This document shows, piece by piece, positions 8,745 through 18,293 of a stretch of 42,546 bases of DNA (position 1 is its first letter; every line of letters begins with the position of its first letter). This DNA comes from Rhizobiaceae bacterium (GTDB taxonomy: Bacteria > Pseudomonadota > Alphaproteobacteria > Rhizobiales > Rhizobiaceae), in the NCBI GenBank assembly GCA_025458045.1, contig JALOTE010000010.1, positions 1 through 42,546 on the forward strand, written 5' to 3'. The position numbers were made by a program, and so were the translations under genes. The notes beneath the pieces are model-generated. The model had not been told where the DNA came from and did no database searches. It worked only from the letters and a program-made list of their open reading frames with translations.

Positions 8745-10148
8745 ATGAGCGCCAATCTCGCAGCCTTCCTGTACCTCGTCTCGGGCGTCCTGTTCATCAT
8801 GGCGCTGCGCGGCCTGTCACATCCGTCCACCAGCCGTCAGGGCAACCTGTATGGCATGGTGGGCATGGGCATCGCCATAATCACCACGCTGTTCCTTGCC
8901 ACTCCGGGCATCGGTGGCTGGGCGCTGATCATCCTCGGCCTCGGGCTTGGCGGCGGGGCGGGGGCCTATATCGCCCGGACAATCCCGATGACATCCATGC
9001 CGCAATTGGTCGCGGCATTCCACTCGCTTGTCGGCCTCGCCGCCGTGATGGTTGCGGCCGCCGCGCTCTATTCGCCGGAAGCCTTCGGTATCTCCGGTCC
9101 GGATGGCATTCCGGCGCAGGCACTCGTTGAAATGGCGCTCGGCGTCGCCATCGGCGCGATCACCTTCACCGGTTCCGTCATCGCGTTTGCCAAGCTGGAT
9201 GGCCGCATGTCGGGCGCACCCATCATGCTGCCCGCCCGCCACCTGATCAACATCGGCCTTGGCGTGGCTTTGGTGGTGCTGATCGGCCTGTTCATGGCCA
9301 CCGAATCCACGCTGGTCTTTTGGCTGATCGTGCTGATCTCGCTGGCGCTCGGCGTGCTGCTCATCATTCCCATCGGCGGGGCGGACATGCCTGTCGTCGT
9401 GTCGATGCTGAACTCCTATTCGGGTTGGGCCGCGGCGGGCATCGGCTTCACGCTCGGCAACATGGCGCTGATCATCACGGGCGCGCTGGTCGGCTCGTCG
9501 GGCGCGATCCTCAGCTACATCATGTGCAAGGGCATGAACCGCTCGTTCATCTCGGTCATCCTCGGCGGCTTCGGCGGCGAGACGGCTGCGGCCGGTGCAA
9601 GCGGCGACAGCGCGCCGAAACCGGTGAAGCTCGGTTCGGCCGATGACGCCGCCTTCCTGATGGCGAACGCCTCCAAGGTGATCATCGTGCCGGGATACGG
9701 CATGGCCGTCAGCCAGGCGCAGCACGCGCTGCGCGAAATGGCCGACACGCTGAAGAAGGCGGGCGTCGAGGTGAAATACGCGATCCACCCGGTCGCGGGC
9801 CGCATGCCCGGCCATATGAACGTGCTGCTTGCCGAAGCGAACGTGCCCTATGATGAAGTGTTCGAGCTTGAAGACATCAACTCGGAATTCGCGCAGGCCG
9901 ATGTCGCCTATGTCATCGGTGCCAATGACGTGACGAACCCGTCTGCGCGCGATGACAAGACGTCGCCGATCTACGGCATGCCGATCCTCGATGTCGACAA
10001 GGCCAAGACCTGCCTGTTCGTGAAGCGCTCATTGGCTTCCGGTTACGCCGGCATCGACAACACGCTGTTCTACAAGGATGGCACGATGATGCTGCTGGGC
10101 GATGCCAAGAAGATGACCGAGGAAATCGTCAAGGCGCTGGCGCACTGA
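8745..10148 (+). CDS. pntB: NAD(P) transhydrogenase subunit beta (PntB)
   Basis: This 467-residue protein carries the remaining membrane helices of domain II (residues about 1-265, with MPQLVAAFHSLVGLAAV and the SYSGWAAAGIGFTL segment) and the NADP(H)-binding domain III (about 290-467). In domain III the cofactor loop VPGYGMAVSQAQ, the IHPVAGRMPGHMNVLLAEA segment, GANDVTNPSARDD and KRSLASGYAGIDN are the family's NADP-contacting motifs. All look intact. It is the last gene of the pnt operon, which supplies NADPH for biosynthesis; glutamate synthase in this same window is one NADPH consumer. Confidence 0.96.
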   Translation: MSANLAAFLYLVSGVLFIMALRGLSHPSTSRQGNLYGMVGMGIAIITTLFLATPGIGGWALIILGLGLGGGAGAYIARTIPMTSMPQLVAAFHSLVGLAAVMVAAAALYSPEAFGISGPDGIPAQALVEMALGVAIGAITFTGSVIAFAKLDGRMSGAPIMLPARHLINIGLGVALVVLIGLFMATESTLVFWLIVLISLALGVLLIIPIGGADMPVVVSMLNSYSGWAAAGIGFTLGNMALIITGALVGSSGAILSYIMCKGMNRSFISVILGGFGGETAAAGASGDSAPKPVKLGSADDAAFLMANASKVIIVPGYGMAVSQAQHALREMADTLKKAGVEVKYAIHPVAGRMPGHMNVLLAEANVPYDEVFELEDINSEFAQADVAYVIGANDVTNPSARDDKTSPIYGMPILDVDKAKTCLFVKRSLASGYAGIDNTLFYKDGTMMLLGDAKKMTEEIVKALAH

Positions 10149-10177
10149 GCGCTGGCATCCGTTCCGCCCCGACCTCG

Positions 10178-11008
10178 ATGTTCGGCAAGGCCGCGACCGT
10201 GATCCGCAAGATCGCCGTCGCGGCCTTTCTCGCCTATGCGGCATTCATTGCCACGCTGGCGTTGTCGCAGACGTCGCTCCTGTTTCCTGCGGTTCCCTTT
10301 GAAAACCGCCCTGCGCCGCCTGGGGCGAGCATTGTCTTGATCCCCACGCCGGATGGAGAGATGCTGCGCGCCATTCATTGGCCTGCTCCGCGCGGCGCTG
10401 GAACAGTCGTCGTCCTTCACGGCAACGGGTCATCGGCCGAGCGGGAAGTTGGTCGGGGCGTAGTGTTGCGGGAAGCCGGCCATGGCGTTCTGCTGGCGGA
10501 GTATCGCGGCTATGGCGGCAGCACCGGGACTGCGAGCGCCAATGGCTTGAAGACCGACGTTCTCGCCACGATTGACTGGCTCAAGGAGCGGTCCGATGTG
10601 CTGCCGGTTCTCTATGCCCATTCACTCGGAACCGGGCTTGCGATCCACGCGGCCGCCCGCCGCCCGGTTTCAGCACTGGTGCTGGAGGCGGCCTACACCT
10701 CCATCTCGGACATCGCGTCCTATCACTACCCGGTGGTGCCTGTCCGCTGGCTTCTGCGCCATGACATCCGCCCCATTGACGAGATCGGCGTGGTCCTGGC
10801 TCCGATGCTGATGATCCATGGAGGGCGCGACACGCTGATACCGGTGCTGCTTGGCGAAAGGCTGCGCGACGCGGCTCAGTCAGGCGGAGTGGAATGGATC
10901 CTGCTGCCGGAGGCCGGGCACAATGATCTCGCCGTCAATGGCGCGATGGAGCATGTGCTTGCGTTTCTAGCAACCGTGCCCGGCTTTGCGCCTCGTCCGC
11001 CGGATTGA
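10178..11008 (+). CDS. alpha/beta hydrolase (ABHD-like), membrane anchored
   Basis: A 276-residue serine hydrolase with an N-terminal hydrophobic anchor or uncleaved signal (residues about 9-30) followed by an alpha/beta hydrolase fold. The oxyanion HGNGSS motif is at 81-86, the nucleophile elbow AHSLGTG places Ser149, HGGRDTLIP places the acid at Asp218, and EAGHND places His248. The triad is therefore complete. The overall pattern (LLAEYRGYGGSTG, HGGRD) matches the bacterial relatives of ABHD12/13/17 rather than lipases with a lid. Natural substrate unknown. It starts 29 bases after pntB and may be co-transcribed with the pnt operon, but without functional logic. It converges on the TPR gene with only 6 bases between them. 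Confidence 0.82.
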   Translation: MFGKAATVIRKIAVAAFLAYAAFIATLALSQTSLLFPAVPFENRPAPPGASIVLIPTPDGEMLRAIHWPAPRGAGTVVVLHGNGSSAEREVGRGVVLREAGHGVLLAEYRGYGGSTGTASANGLKTDVLATIDWLKERSDVLPVLYAHSLGTGLAIHAAARRPVSALVLEAAYTSISDIASYHYPVVPVRWLLRHDIRPIDEIGVVLAPMLMIHGGRDTLIPVLLGERLRDAAQSGGVEWILLPEAGHNDLAVNGAMEHVLAFLATVPGFAPRPPD

Positions 11009-11014
11009 TGCCTT

Positions 11015-11851
11015 TCAAATGCCGCCGCGGGTGCGGGCGAGGCCGGCGATCGCGGGTTGATAGTTCGGATTGAGCGCAAGCGCGCGCGAATAGGAGCGGC
11101 GCGCACGTTTCAAGTCGCCCTTGCGCTCATAGACAAGCGCCTGATTGGCCCAGCCCTCGGCGGATCTGTCATTCAGGCGCAACGCCGTGTTGAAATCATT
11201 CAAGGCGTTTTCATCATCGCCCTTGGCGAAGTAGGACAAGCCGCGCCCGTTATAGGGTTCGGGCGAGGTCGGCTCTAGCGTCAGCGCCTGCGTGAAATCT
11301 TCGATGGCCGCATCATGTTCGCCGCGCAATTGCCGGATCAGCCCGCGATTGTGAAAGGCGCGCGGGTCGGATGTGCCGAGCTGGATCGCCCGATTGAGGT
11401 CCGCTTCGGCTTCGGCAACCTGCCCGTTGACGCGGTAGAGATTGCCGCGCCCGATATATGCGGTGTCGTAGTTCGGATTGAGTTGCAGCGCGCGGTTATA
11501 GTCGTTCAGCGCACCTGGCCTGTCACCCAGATAGCGCAGGATCAGCGCGCGATTGGCATAGGCCTGATAGAAATTCGGATTGAGCTGCAAAGCGGTGTTG
11601 AAATCGGCCAGCGCCTCCTGATAGCGCCCGCCCTTGCCATAGGCGGCCCCGCGCACATTGTAGGCTTCGGGGTTGCTCGGTTCGCGCTGGATGACGGCGG
11701 TCAGCGAGCCGATGTTTTCCGTCGAGCTCTGGGTGCGATCGACCGTGACTGATTCGCCAAGGTCGGTCATGGTGGTGCAGCCGCCAAGCAATGCTGCCGC
11801 AACGCCTGCCAAGGCCAAACCGCGCCAGCGCGCGCCAAAACATCCGTCCAT
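11015..11851 (-). CDS. TPR-repeat lipoprotein
   Basis: The product is a probable outer- or inner-membrane lipoprotein with tetratricopeptide repeats. From the ATG at 11851 the N-terminus has a basic stretch, a hydrophobic core and a lipobox LLGG-Cys with Cys25. About six consecutive 34-residue TPR units follow (for example NPEAYNVRGAAYGKGGRYQ and NPNFYQAYANRALILRYLGD), filling the rest of the protein. I favour 11851 because GGGGA stands 6 bases before it; 11857 and 11938 are alternatives. TPR lipoproteins of this kind scaffold envelope complexes; this sequence resembles NlpI-type proteins in architecture only, and no partner can be inferred. Confidence 0.85.
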   Translation of the reverse strand: MDGCFGARWRGLALAGVAAALLGGCTTMTDLGESVTVDRTQSSTENIGSLTAVIQREPSNPEAYNVRGAAYGKGGRYQEALADFNTALQLNPNFYQAYANRALILRYLGDRPGALNDYNRALQLNPNYDTAYIGRGNLYRVNGQVAEAEADLNRAIQLGTSDPRAFHNRGLIRQLRGEHDAAIEDFTQALTLEPTSPEPYNGRGLSYFAKGDDENALNDFNTALRLNDRSAEGWANQALVYERKGDLKRARRSYSRALALNPNYQPAIAGLARTRGGI

Positions 11852-11969
11852 TCGCATTCCCCGATGCGCAGGCGCGGTGCCTGCACCCCATGCCCATAAA
11901 GAAAAAAGCGGCGGCTTCATGGCCCCCGCTTCGCTCATCTTGGTGAAAGCCCGGTTAAGGGCGGAGGTT

Positions 11970-12212
11970 TCAGCGCGCGCCAGTGGTCGCAGCCGCGTTG
12001 CGGCCCGAGAGCAAGCCCTCGCGCTGCGCGCGTTTGCGGGCCAGTTTGCGGGCGCGGCGGACGGCTTCGGCCTTTTCGCGGGCGCGTTTCACCGAGGGCT
12101 TCTCGTAGTGGTCGCGCATCTTCATCTCACGGAAGATGCCTTCGCGCTGCAACTTTTTCTTGAGGGCGCGCAGCGCCTGATCCACATTGTTGTCACGGAC
12201 GAGAACTTGCAC
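11970..12212 (-). CDS. rpsU: 30S ribosomal protein S21
   Basis: The 80-residue product starts [20 protein letters not shown] and continues with the basic helix typical of S21 ([18 protein letters not shown]). S21 sits on the 30S platform near the anti-Shine-Dalgarno region and helps initiation. I chose the GTG at 12212 because it matches the conserved start of the family; the open frame extends upstream to 12263 without similarity. The C-terminal extension ([17 protein letters not shown]) is longer than in enterobacterial S21, which is usual for alphaproteobacteria. It stands alone on the minus strand. Confidence 0.94.
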   Translation of the reverse strand: MQVLVRDNNVDQALRALKKKLQREGIFREMKMRDHYEKPSVKRAREKAEAVRRARKLARKRAQREGLLSGRNAAATTGAR

Positions 12213-12570
12213 GGCTCGGCTCTGCCTTTCCATTCGGTTGATCTGACTGAGGCGGCAAAACACATCCGCCCCGGAGGCGCATGCGCCACGAGATGGCGCG
12301 CGATAGCAAAGGATCGCGGGCCTGTCCAGTCTGCGTCGTTGATTGCCGTCAAGAATCGCGGATCAGGGCGTGCAAACCCGAGCTTGACGTCCGCGTTCAA
12401 TGGATCAATATCTATACCAATGCGCGCTCCTGTTGAGGGGCTGCCAAATTGGCGAAAACGGGACCGGTTCATGTCGCGCGGCGTGCAATTGCGTTCCGTT
12501 GCGACTGCTAGAGAATGCATCAGTCGGCCGGTGCGTTGCATCCGGCCATGGCATCATCCGGAGGACGGAC
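12213..12570. other. divergent intergenic region between rpsU and soxB, 358 bases
   Basis: No gene is supported; the open frames here are shadows without ribosome sites. It must hold the promoters of rpsU (minus) and the sarcosine oxidase operon (plus). I looked for a glycine riboswitch fold, which would fit the operon's function, and did not find a convincing one. One promoter-like sequence is listed separately. Confidence 0.5.
12384..12414 (+). promoter_or_regulatory. possible promoter of the sarcosine oxidase operon
   Basis: TTGACG at 12384-12389 is a good -35 element. TATCTA at 12409-12414 is a fair -10, but the 19-base spacing is long. It would leave a 5' leader of about 150 bases before soxB. 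Weak, by pattern only. Confidence 0.3.
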
Positions 12571-13824
12571 ATGCGGAAATATTCGGTCTTTGCCCTCGCG
12601 CGTGAAGCGATGCGCGCCCATACCGGCTGGGACAGGCAATGGGCGTCGCCCGAACCGAAGGCCGACTATGACGTGATCATTGTCGGCGGCGGCGGCCACG
12701 GGCTGGCAACCGCCTATTACCTCGCCAGCCAGCACGGCATCACCAATGTGGCTGTGCTGGAAAAGGGCTGGATCGGCGGCGGCAACACCGGCCGCAACAC
12801 CACCATCGTGCGCTCGAACTATCTCTATGACGAATCCGCCGGGCTCTATGATCATTCGGTGAAGCTGTGGGAGACGCTGTCGCAGGACATCAACTACAAC
12901 GTCATGTATTCCCCGCGCGGCGTGATGATGCTCGCCCACAATGTGCATGACGTGCAGGTGGCCAAACGTCACATTCATGCCAACCGGCTGAACGGTGTCG
13001 ACAACCGCTGGCTGACGCCGGAAGAGGCGAAAGACATCTGCCCGCCGCTGAACATCTCCAAGACGGCGCGTTACCCGGTGATGGGCGCGGCCTTCCAGCA
13101 GCGCGGCGGCACAGCGCGCCATGATGCGGTGGCGTGGGGCTACGCGCGCGCCGCATCCGACCGAGGCGTCCACATCATCCAGAATTGCGCGGTCACCGGC
13201 GTGCGCCGCTCGGGCAATGGCCATGTGACAGGTGTGGAAACAACGCGCGGTTTCATCGGGGCGAAGAAAGTGGGCGTGGTCGCGGCCGGGCACACCTCCG
13301 TCATCATGGAGATGGCGGGCGTGCGGATGCCGCTGGAAAGCTTCCCGTTGCAGGCGCTGGTGTCGGAGCCGGTGAAACCGTGTTTCCCCTGCGTCGTCAT
13401 GTCGAACACGGTGCACGCCTATATCAGCCAGTCCGACAAGGGCGAACTGGTGATTGGCGCGGGAACCGACCAGTACACGTCCTATTCGCAGACCGGCGGC
13501 CTCCACATCATCAACCACACTCTGGACGCGATCTGCGAGATGTTCCCGATGTTCACGCGAATGAAAATGCTGCGCTCATGGGGCGGTATCGTCGACGTGA
13601 CGCCCGACCGCTCGCCGATTCTGGCGAAAACGCCGGTGCCTGGGCTCTACGTCAATTGCGGCTGGGGCACGGGCGGCTTCAAGGCGACGCCGGGTTCCGG
13701 CCATGTGTTCGCCCACACCATCGCCAATGACAATCCGCACCCGATCAATGCCGGTTTCACGCTGGAGCGCTTCCGTTCCGGCCGGTTGATCGACGAAGCT
13801 GCCGCAGCCGCCGTGGCGCATTGA
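12571..13824 (+). CDS. soxB: sarcosine oxidase subunit beta
   Basis: This is the catalytic flavoprotein subunit of heterotetrameric sarcosine oxidase, which demethylates N-methylglycine to glycine, passing the one-carbon unit to tetrahydrofolate and making hydrogen peroxide. The dinucleotide motif [18 protein letters not shown] is at residues 35-52, followed by [20 protein letters not shown]. The segment [13 protein letters not shown] contains His184, which aligns with the histidine that carries covalent FMN in characterised enzymes. The C-terminal [14 protein letters not shown] and [16 protein letters not shown] are family signatures. The ATG at 12571 has GGAGGACGGAC before it; upstream in-frame codons are not part of the protein. 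It leads the soxBDAG operon, with gaps of 10, -4 and -8 bases between successive genes. Confidence 0.96.
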   Translation: MRKYSVFALAREAMRAHTGWDRQWASPEPKADYDVIIVGGGGHGLATAYYLASQHGITNVAVLEKGWIGGGNTGRNTTIVRSNYLYDESAGLYDHSVKLWETLSQDINYNVMYSPRGVMMLAHNVHDVQVAKRHIHANRLNGVDNRWLTPEEAKDICPPLNISKTARYPVMGAAFQQRGGTARHDAVAWGYARAASDRGVHIIQNCAVTGVRRSGNGHVTGVETTRGFIGAKKVGVVAAGHTSVIMEMAGVRMPLESFPLQALVSEPVKPCFPCVVMSNTVHAYISQSDKGELVIGAGTDQYTSYSQTGGLHIINHTLDAICEMFPMFTRMKMLRSWGGIVDVTPDRSPILAKTPVPGLYVNCGWGTGGFKATPGSGHVFAHTIANDNPHPINAGFTLERFRSGRLIDEAAAAAVAH

Positions 13825-13834
13825 GGGACGGGAC

Positions 13835-14191
13835 ATGCTGCTGATCCATTGCCCCTATTGCGGCGAAGAGCGCCCCGAGGTGGAGTTTCGCCAGTCGGGC
13901 GAGGCGCATATCGCGCGGCCTCAGAACATGGCCGACATCACGGATGAGGAGTTCGAGGCCTTCTTCTTCCTGCGCGACAATCCGAAGGGTGTCACCTTCG
14001 AGCGCTGGCGGCATGTGCATGGCTGCGCGCGGTTCTTCAACGCGGCGCGTGACACGGTGACAGACAAGATCCTGATGACCTACAAGGCCGGGCTGCCGAA
14101 GCCGGACATCACCCTACCTGAAAAGACGCTGGCGCTGACCGTCGACCCCGGCGTATCGGGCCGGTCGCTGCTGCCGGGAGATGCGAAATGA
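13835..14191 (+). CDS. soxD: sarcosine oxidase subunit delta
   Basis: The 118-residue delta subunit is a small zinc-binding structural subunit of the sarcosine oxidase complex. The start MLLIHCPYCG supplies Cys6 and Cys9, and WRHVHGCARFF near residues 59-67 supplies His60/His62 and Cys64, matching the known zinc site. The DEEFEAFFFLRDNPKG block is typical of the family. The C-terminus (about 30 residues) is longer than in the best-known examples and Pro/Leu-rich. Its stop overlaps the soxA start (ATGA). Confidence 0.95.
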   Translation: MLLIHCPYCGEERPEVEFRQSGEAHIARPQNMADITDEEFEAFFFLRDNPKGVTFERWRHVHGCARFFNAARDTVTDKILMTYKAGLPKPDITLPEKTLALTVDPGVSGRSLLPGDAK

Positions 14192-17184
14192 GCGCCGCAC
14201 AGAAAAACCGGATCGCAGGCAAAGGCCGCCTCAACGCCGCCAAACCATTGCGCTTTTCCTTCGATGGCAAGGTGATGCAGGGGCTTGAGGGCGACACGCT
14301 CGCCTCGGCTCTGATCGCCAATGACATCCATCTGGTCGGCCGCTCGTTCAAATATCACCGTCCGCGCGGCATTCTTGCCGCGGGCGTGGAAGAACCCAAT
14401 GCACTCGTGCAGGTGAAGCGCGATGGCGCGCGCACGGAGCCGAATGTGCGGGCGACGGTGGCCGAGATTTACGATGGCTTTGCCGCTGACAGCCAGAACC
14501 GCTGGCCCTCGCTGGAGTATGACATTGGCGCGGTGAATGATCTGGCGTCCCCGTTCATCCCGGCCGGGTTCTACTACAAGACGTTCATGTGGCCCGCGAA
14601 AGCGTGGGCGAAGCTCTATGAACCGAACATCCGCCGGGCGGCGGGCCTTGGCAAGGCGCCAATCGAAGCGGATCCGGATGCCTATGCCAACCGCTTCGCC
14701 CATTGCGACGTGCTGGTGATCGGTGCGGGCGCGGCGGGCCTTGCGGCGGCGCTGGCGGCGGCGGAGGCTGGCGCCTCCGTGATGATCTGCGACGAGCAGG
14801 CCGGCGTCGGCGGAGCATTGAAATTCGAGACAAGCGCGATGATCGACGGGCAAGGCGGCCATGACTGGGCTGTTGCCACCGCCGCCAAGCTCGCCGCCAT
14901 GGACAATGTGCGCCTGCTGACGAGGACGACCGCCTTCGCCTATCAGGCGCAGAACATGGTCTGCCTTGTCGAGCGCATCACCGAGCATCTGGCGACCTTC
15001 AATGCCGACACGCCGCGCGAGCGGGTGTGGCAGGTGCGCGCCAAGCGGGTCATCATCGCCGCCGGTGCCATCGAGCGGCACATGGTGTTTGCCGAAAACG
15101 ACCGGCCGGGCATCATGCTGGCATCAGCGGCACGCACCTTCCTCAACCATTATGGCGTGGCGGTTGGCCGGAATGTCGGTGTGTTCACCGCCAATGACAG
15201 TGCTTATCACGCAGCGATCGACCTGAAGAAGGCCGGAGTGAATGTGGCGGCCATCGTTGACTGGCGCGATGCGCCAGCCGGGCCGGCCATCGAGGACGCG
15301 CGCGCGCTCGGCATCGAGGTCATCCCCGGCGCAGGCGTGATCTCCACCGGCGGGCGGCTGCGCGTCTCGTCCATGCTGGTGCAGGCCAAGGCGGGCGGTG
15401 TCAGCCGGCTCATCCCGGTCGATGCGCTGCTGATGAGCGCCGGATGGACGCCATCGGTGCATATGTATTCGCAGTCGCGCGGCCGCGTCGTCTGGGACAA
15501 GGAAACCGGCCGCTTCCTGCCCGGTGCCTATCCGCAGGACGCGATCTCGGTTGGTGCCTGCAACGGTGCTATCAGCCTGTCGGAAACGATTGACCAGGCG
15601 CTGGCCGCAGGCGAGCGCTTCGCAAATGAGGCGGGCCGGATGGCGAAACGCACGGCCCTGAAAGGCGGCAGTGCGGAGAGTTTCGAGGGCGGTGTTTCCG
15701 GCGCGCTGCTGGGCGCCGATCAGGGTGAAACCGTCAAGGCATTCGTCGATTTCCAGAATGATGTGACCGCCAAGGACATCAAGCTGGCGGTGCGCGAAGG
15801 CATGCAGTCGATCGAGCATGTCAAGCGCTTCACCACCAACGGCATGGCGAGCGACCAAGGCAAGACATCGAACATCCACGGGCTGGCGATTGCCGCCAAG
15901 GCGCTTGACCGCGAGGTGCCGCAAGTCGGGCTCACCACGTTCCGCATGCCTTATACGCCGGTGACCTTTGGCGCGCTGGTCGGCCATGCGCGCGGCAAGC
16001 TGTTCGACCCGGCGCGCCACACGCCCATCCATGCCGCCCATGTGGCGCTGGGGGCGGATTTCGAGGATGTCGGCCTGTGGAAGCGCGCGTGGTATTACCC
16101 GCGTGCGGGCGAGGACATGCATGCCGCCGTCAATCGCGAGGTGAAGACGGTGCGTGAAGTCGGCGGCATGTTTGACGCGTCCACCTTGGGCAAGATCGAG
16201 GTTGTGGGGCCGGATGCGGCGGAGTTTCTCGACCGCATGTACACCAACCCGTTCAAAAAGCTGGAACCCGGCCGCCTGCGCTATGGCATCATGTGCCGCG
16301 AGGATGGGTTCATCTATGATGACGGTGTGGTTGCCCGCATCGCAGAGGACCGCTTCCATGTGACCACCACCACCGGCGGCGCCCCAAGGGTGATGACCAT
16401 GATGGAGGACTACCTCCAGACGGAGTGGCCGCATCTGAAGGTCTATCTCACGTCGATTTCCGAGCAATGGGCCGTGATCGCGCTGCAGGGGCCGAAGGCG
16501 CGCGAGGTGCTTGCGCAGCTTGTCGAAGGCGTGGACATCTCCGCCGGCGCTCTGCCGCATATGAGCTACCGCGAGGGACGAATCCTTGGCGTACCGATGC
16601 GGCTGTTCAAGATGTCGTTCACGGGTGAAGCCGGCTTCGAGATCAATGTGCCGTCCGACCATGGGCTGGCGGTGTGGGAAGCGCTCTACGCCCGCCTGAC
16701 GGCGCTTGGCGGCTGCGCCTATGGCACGGAGGCGATGCATGTGCTGCGCGCCGAGAAGGGCTACATCATCGTCGGTCAGGACACGGACGGCACGGTGACG
16801 CCCGACGATGCGGGCCTCGGCTGGGCCGTCGGCAAGAAGAAGGCGGATTTTGTCGGCATCCGTGGCATGAAGCGCGCGGACCTGATGCGGCCGGGCCGCA
16901 AGCAACTCGTCGGGCTTTTGACCAAAGACCCGAAGGTGGTGCTGGAGGAAGGCGCGCAGATTGTCGAGACGCCGAACCAGCCCGTGCCGATGACAATGAT
17001 CGGCCATGTCACCTCGTCCTATTGGTCGGAAAATTGCGGACGTTCCATCGCCATGGCGTTGATCGCCGGTGGCAATGACAAGATGGGCAAGACCATTTTC
17101 GTGCCGATGCCGGACGGAGTGATCGAGGCTGAGATCGTCAAGCCGGTGTTTGTCGATGCCGAGGGAGGCCGCGTCCATGGCTGA
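14188..17184 (+). CDS. soxA: sarcosine oxidase subunit alpha
   Basis: The 998-residue alpha subunit binds NAD and folate. The N-terminal 100 residues form a ferredoxin-like domain (FSFDGKVMQGLEGDTLASAL, then FKYHRPRGILAAG). The nucleotide-binding core begins near residue 173 ([21 protein letters not shown]), and a second part carries AKRVIIAAGAIERHMVF. From about residue 600 to the end it is a GcvT-like aminomethyltransferase domain (YYPRAGEDMHAAVNREVKTV, ALQGPKAREVL, SFTGEAGFEINVP, GTEAMHVLRAEKGYI), which receives the methylene group on tetrahydrofolate. All modules are present at normal length. It overlaps soxD by 4 bases and soxG by 8 bases. Confidence 0.96.
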   Translation: MSAAQKNRIAGKGRLNAAKPLRFSFDGKVMQGLEGDTLASALIANDIHLVGRSFKYHRPRGILAAGVEEPNALVQVKRDGARTEPNVRATVAEIYDGFAADSQNRWPSLEYDIGAVNDLASPFIPAGFYYKTFMWPAKAWAKLYEPNIRRAAGLGKAPIEADPDAYANRFAHCDVLVIGAGAAGLAAALAAAEAGASVMICDEQAGVGGALKFETSAMIDGQGGHDWAVATAAKLAAMDNVRLLTRTTAFAYQAQNMVCLVERITEHLATFNADTPRERVWQVRAKRVIIAAGAIERHMVFAENDRPGIMLASAARTFLNHYGVAVGRNVGVFTANDSAYHAAIDLKKAGVNVAAIVDWRDAPAGPAIEDARALGIEVIPGAGVISTGGRLRVSSMLVQAKAGGVSRLIPVDALLMSAGWTPSVHMYSQSRGRVVWDKETGRFLPGAYPQDAISVGACNGAISLSETIDQALAAGERFANEAGRMAKRTALKGGSAESFEGGVSGALLGADQGETVKAFVDFQNDVTAKDIKLAVREGMQSIEHVKRFTTNGMASDQGKTSNIHGLAIAAKALDREVPQVGLTTFRMPYTPVTFGALVGHARGKLFDPARHTPIHAAHVALGADFEDVGLWKRAWYYPRAGEDMHAAVNREVKTVREVGGMFDASTLGKIEVVGPDAAEFLDRMYTNPFKKLEPGRLRYGIMCREDGFIYDDGVVARIAEDRFHVTTTTGGAPRVMTMMEDYLQTEWPHLKVYLTSISEQWAVIALQGPKAREVLAQLVEGVDISAGALPHMSYREGRILGVPMRLFKMSFTGEAGFEINVPSDHGLAVWEALYARLTALGGCAYGTEAMHVLRAEKGYIIVGQDTDGTVTPDDAGLGWAVGKKKADFVGIRGMKRADLMRPGRKQLVGLLTKDPKVVLEEGAQIVETPNQPVPMTMIGHVTSSYWSENCGRSIAMALIAGGNDKMGKTIFVPMPDGVIEAEIVKPVFVDAEGGRVHG

Positions 17185-17722
17185 GACCGCTTCACGCCTG
17201 CCGGTGATCGCCGGCGCACGTTACGCCAAGGGCCGCGCCTCTGTCAGCGTTGCGCCGCCCGCCGCGCGGTTGTCTCTGCGCGCACCTTCGGAAAGCGTCG
17301 CCGCGCTGTCGAAGGCGCTGGGCGTGGCGTTGCCGGAAAAGCCGAAAACCTCCATCACCAAAGGGGACGTGCATGCTTTGTGGCTCGGCCCCGACGAATG
17401 GTTGCTGATCGGGCCGGACGGGCATGATTTCGCTGGCGCGCTGGCCAAGGTTGCGGCGTTTCACTCCGCCGTCGACATCTCGCACCGCAACGCGGCCCTT
17501 ATGGTGGAAGGTGCGGGCGCGGCCGATGCGCTCAATGCAGGTTGCCCGCAGGATTTGAACCTTTCGGCTTTCCCGGCTGGCGCGTGCTCGCGCACGTTGA
17601 TGGGCAAAACCGAGATCGTGCTGCTGCGGCTTGCCGAACACGCCTTCCGCGTCGAGGTCTGGCGTTCGTTCGCGCCTTACGCCTTCGATTTCCTTGAGGA
17701 TGCGATAAAGCGCGACTGGTGA
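17177..17722 (+). CDS. soxG: sarcosine oxidase subunit gamma
   Basis: The 181-residue gamma subunit completes the heterotetramer. It contains the signature segment HALWLGPDEWLLIGPDG and DISHRNAALMVEGAGAADALNAGCPQDL (here described in part), followed by CSRTLMGKTEIVL and VEVWRSFAPYAFDFL. These are the conserved blocks of SoxG, a small relative of the GcvT fold. The start ATG at 17177 lies inside the end of soxA, preceded by GAGGGAGGCC. No glyA, folD or purU gene follows, although these often accompany sox operons; the operon simply ends, facing the convergent MaoC gene 5 bases away. Confidence 0.94.
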   Translation: MAETASRLPVIAGARYAKGRASVSVAPPAARLSLRAPSESVAALSKALGVALPEKPKTSITKGDVHALWLGPDEWLLIGPDGHDFAGALAKVAAFHSAVDISHRNAALMVEGAGAADALNAGCPQDLNLSAFPAGACSRTLMGKTEIVLLRLAEHAFRVEVWRSFAPYAFDFLEDAIKRDW

Positions 17723-17727
17723 CAGGC

Positions 17728-18216
17728 TCAGTCCAGTTTCGCCACTTCTTCCGGGTCGATCACCGCGAGGATGATCCATTCGGCGGTGAAGGCGGGCTTG
17801 GCCGAGCCGTCGATCTCCAAATTGACGTCATAGCGCGTCAGCACGCGGCCGGACGGGCGGATGTCGGCATCCTTCAAGACGAAACGCGCGCGCACTTTTG
17901 CTCCTGCCTTGACCGGGGCCGCGAAGCGGATTTTGTCGAAGCCGTAATTCATGCCCATCGTCGTCGTCTCGATGACGGGCAGCGCCTCATAGGCCAGTGT
18001 CGAAAGCAGGGAGAGCGTCAGAAATCCATGCGCGATGGTGCCGCCAAACGGCGTTTCCGCCGCGGCGCGCTCCGGGTCGGTGTGGATCCATTGGAAATCG
18101 TCGGTCGCGCGGGCAAAATCGTCGATCATTGCCTGCGTGACAACGCGCCAGCCAGAGAACAACTCGGTTCCAATGGCGGCTCTGACCTCGGAAACGGATA
18201 CAGTCCTGGCAGTCAC
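17728..18216 (-). CDS. MaoC-family enoyl-CoA hydratase
   Basis: A 162-residue hot-dog-fold protein of the single-domain MaoC/NodN-like group, which hydrates trans-2-enoyl-CoA or related thioesters. The hydratase motif FQWIHTDPERA is followed by ETPFGGTIAHGFLTLSLL, containing the catalytic Asp and His. The start is a GTG at 18216. It converges on soxG. No acyl-CoA dehydrogenase or ligase is nearby, so its pathway cannot be assigned. Confidence 0.88.
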   Translation of the reverse strand: MTARTVSVSEVRAAIGTELFSGWRVVTQAMIDDFARATDDFQWIHTDPERAAAETPFGGTIAHGFLTLSLLSTLAYEALPVIETTTMGMNYGFDKIRFAAPVKAGAKVRARFVLKDADIRPSGRVLTRYDVNLEIDGSAKPAFTAEWIILAVIDPEEVAKLD

Positions 18217-18293
18217 GGGCGGGTCTCACCAAGTTTGCGCGCCTGCCTTCTGCCTGCCGCGGCAGGAATGTCAACGCCGGTCCCGTGCCGTTT

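Noticed and set aside
12263..12570. Glycine riboswitch before the sarcosine oxidase operon
   Set aside because: Would fit the biology, but I could not find the conserved aptamer core.
15124..17178. A 684-codon minus-strand open frame opposite soxA
   Set aside because: Shadow of the well-supported soxA reading; no recognisable domain.
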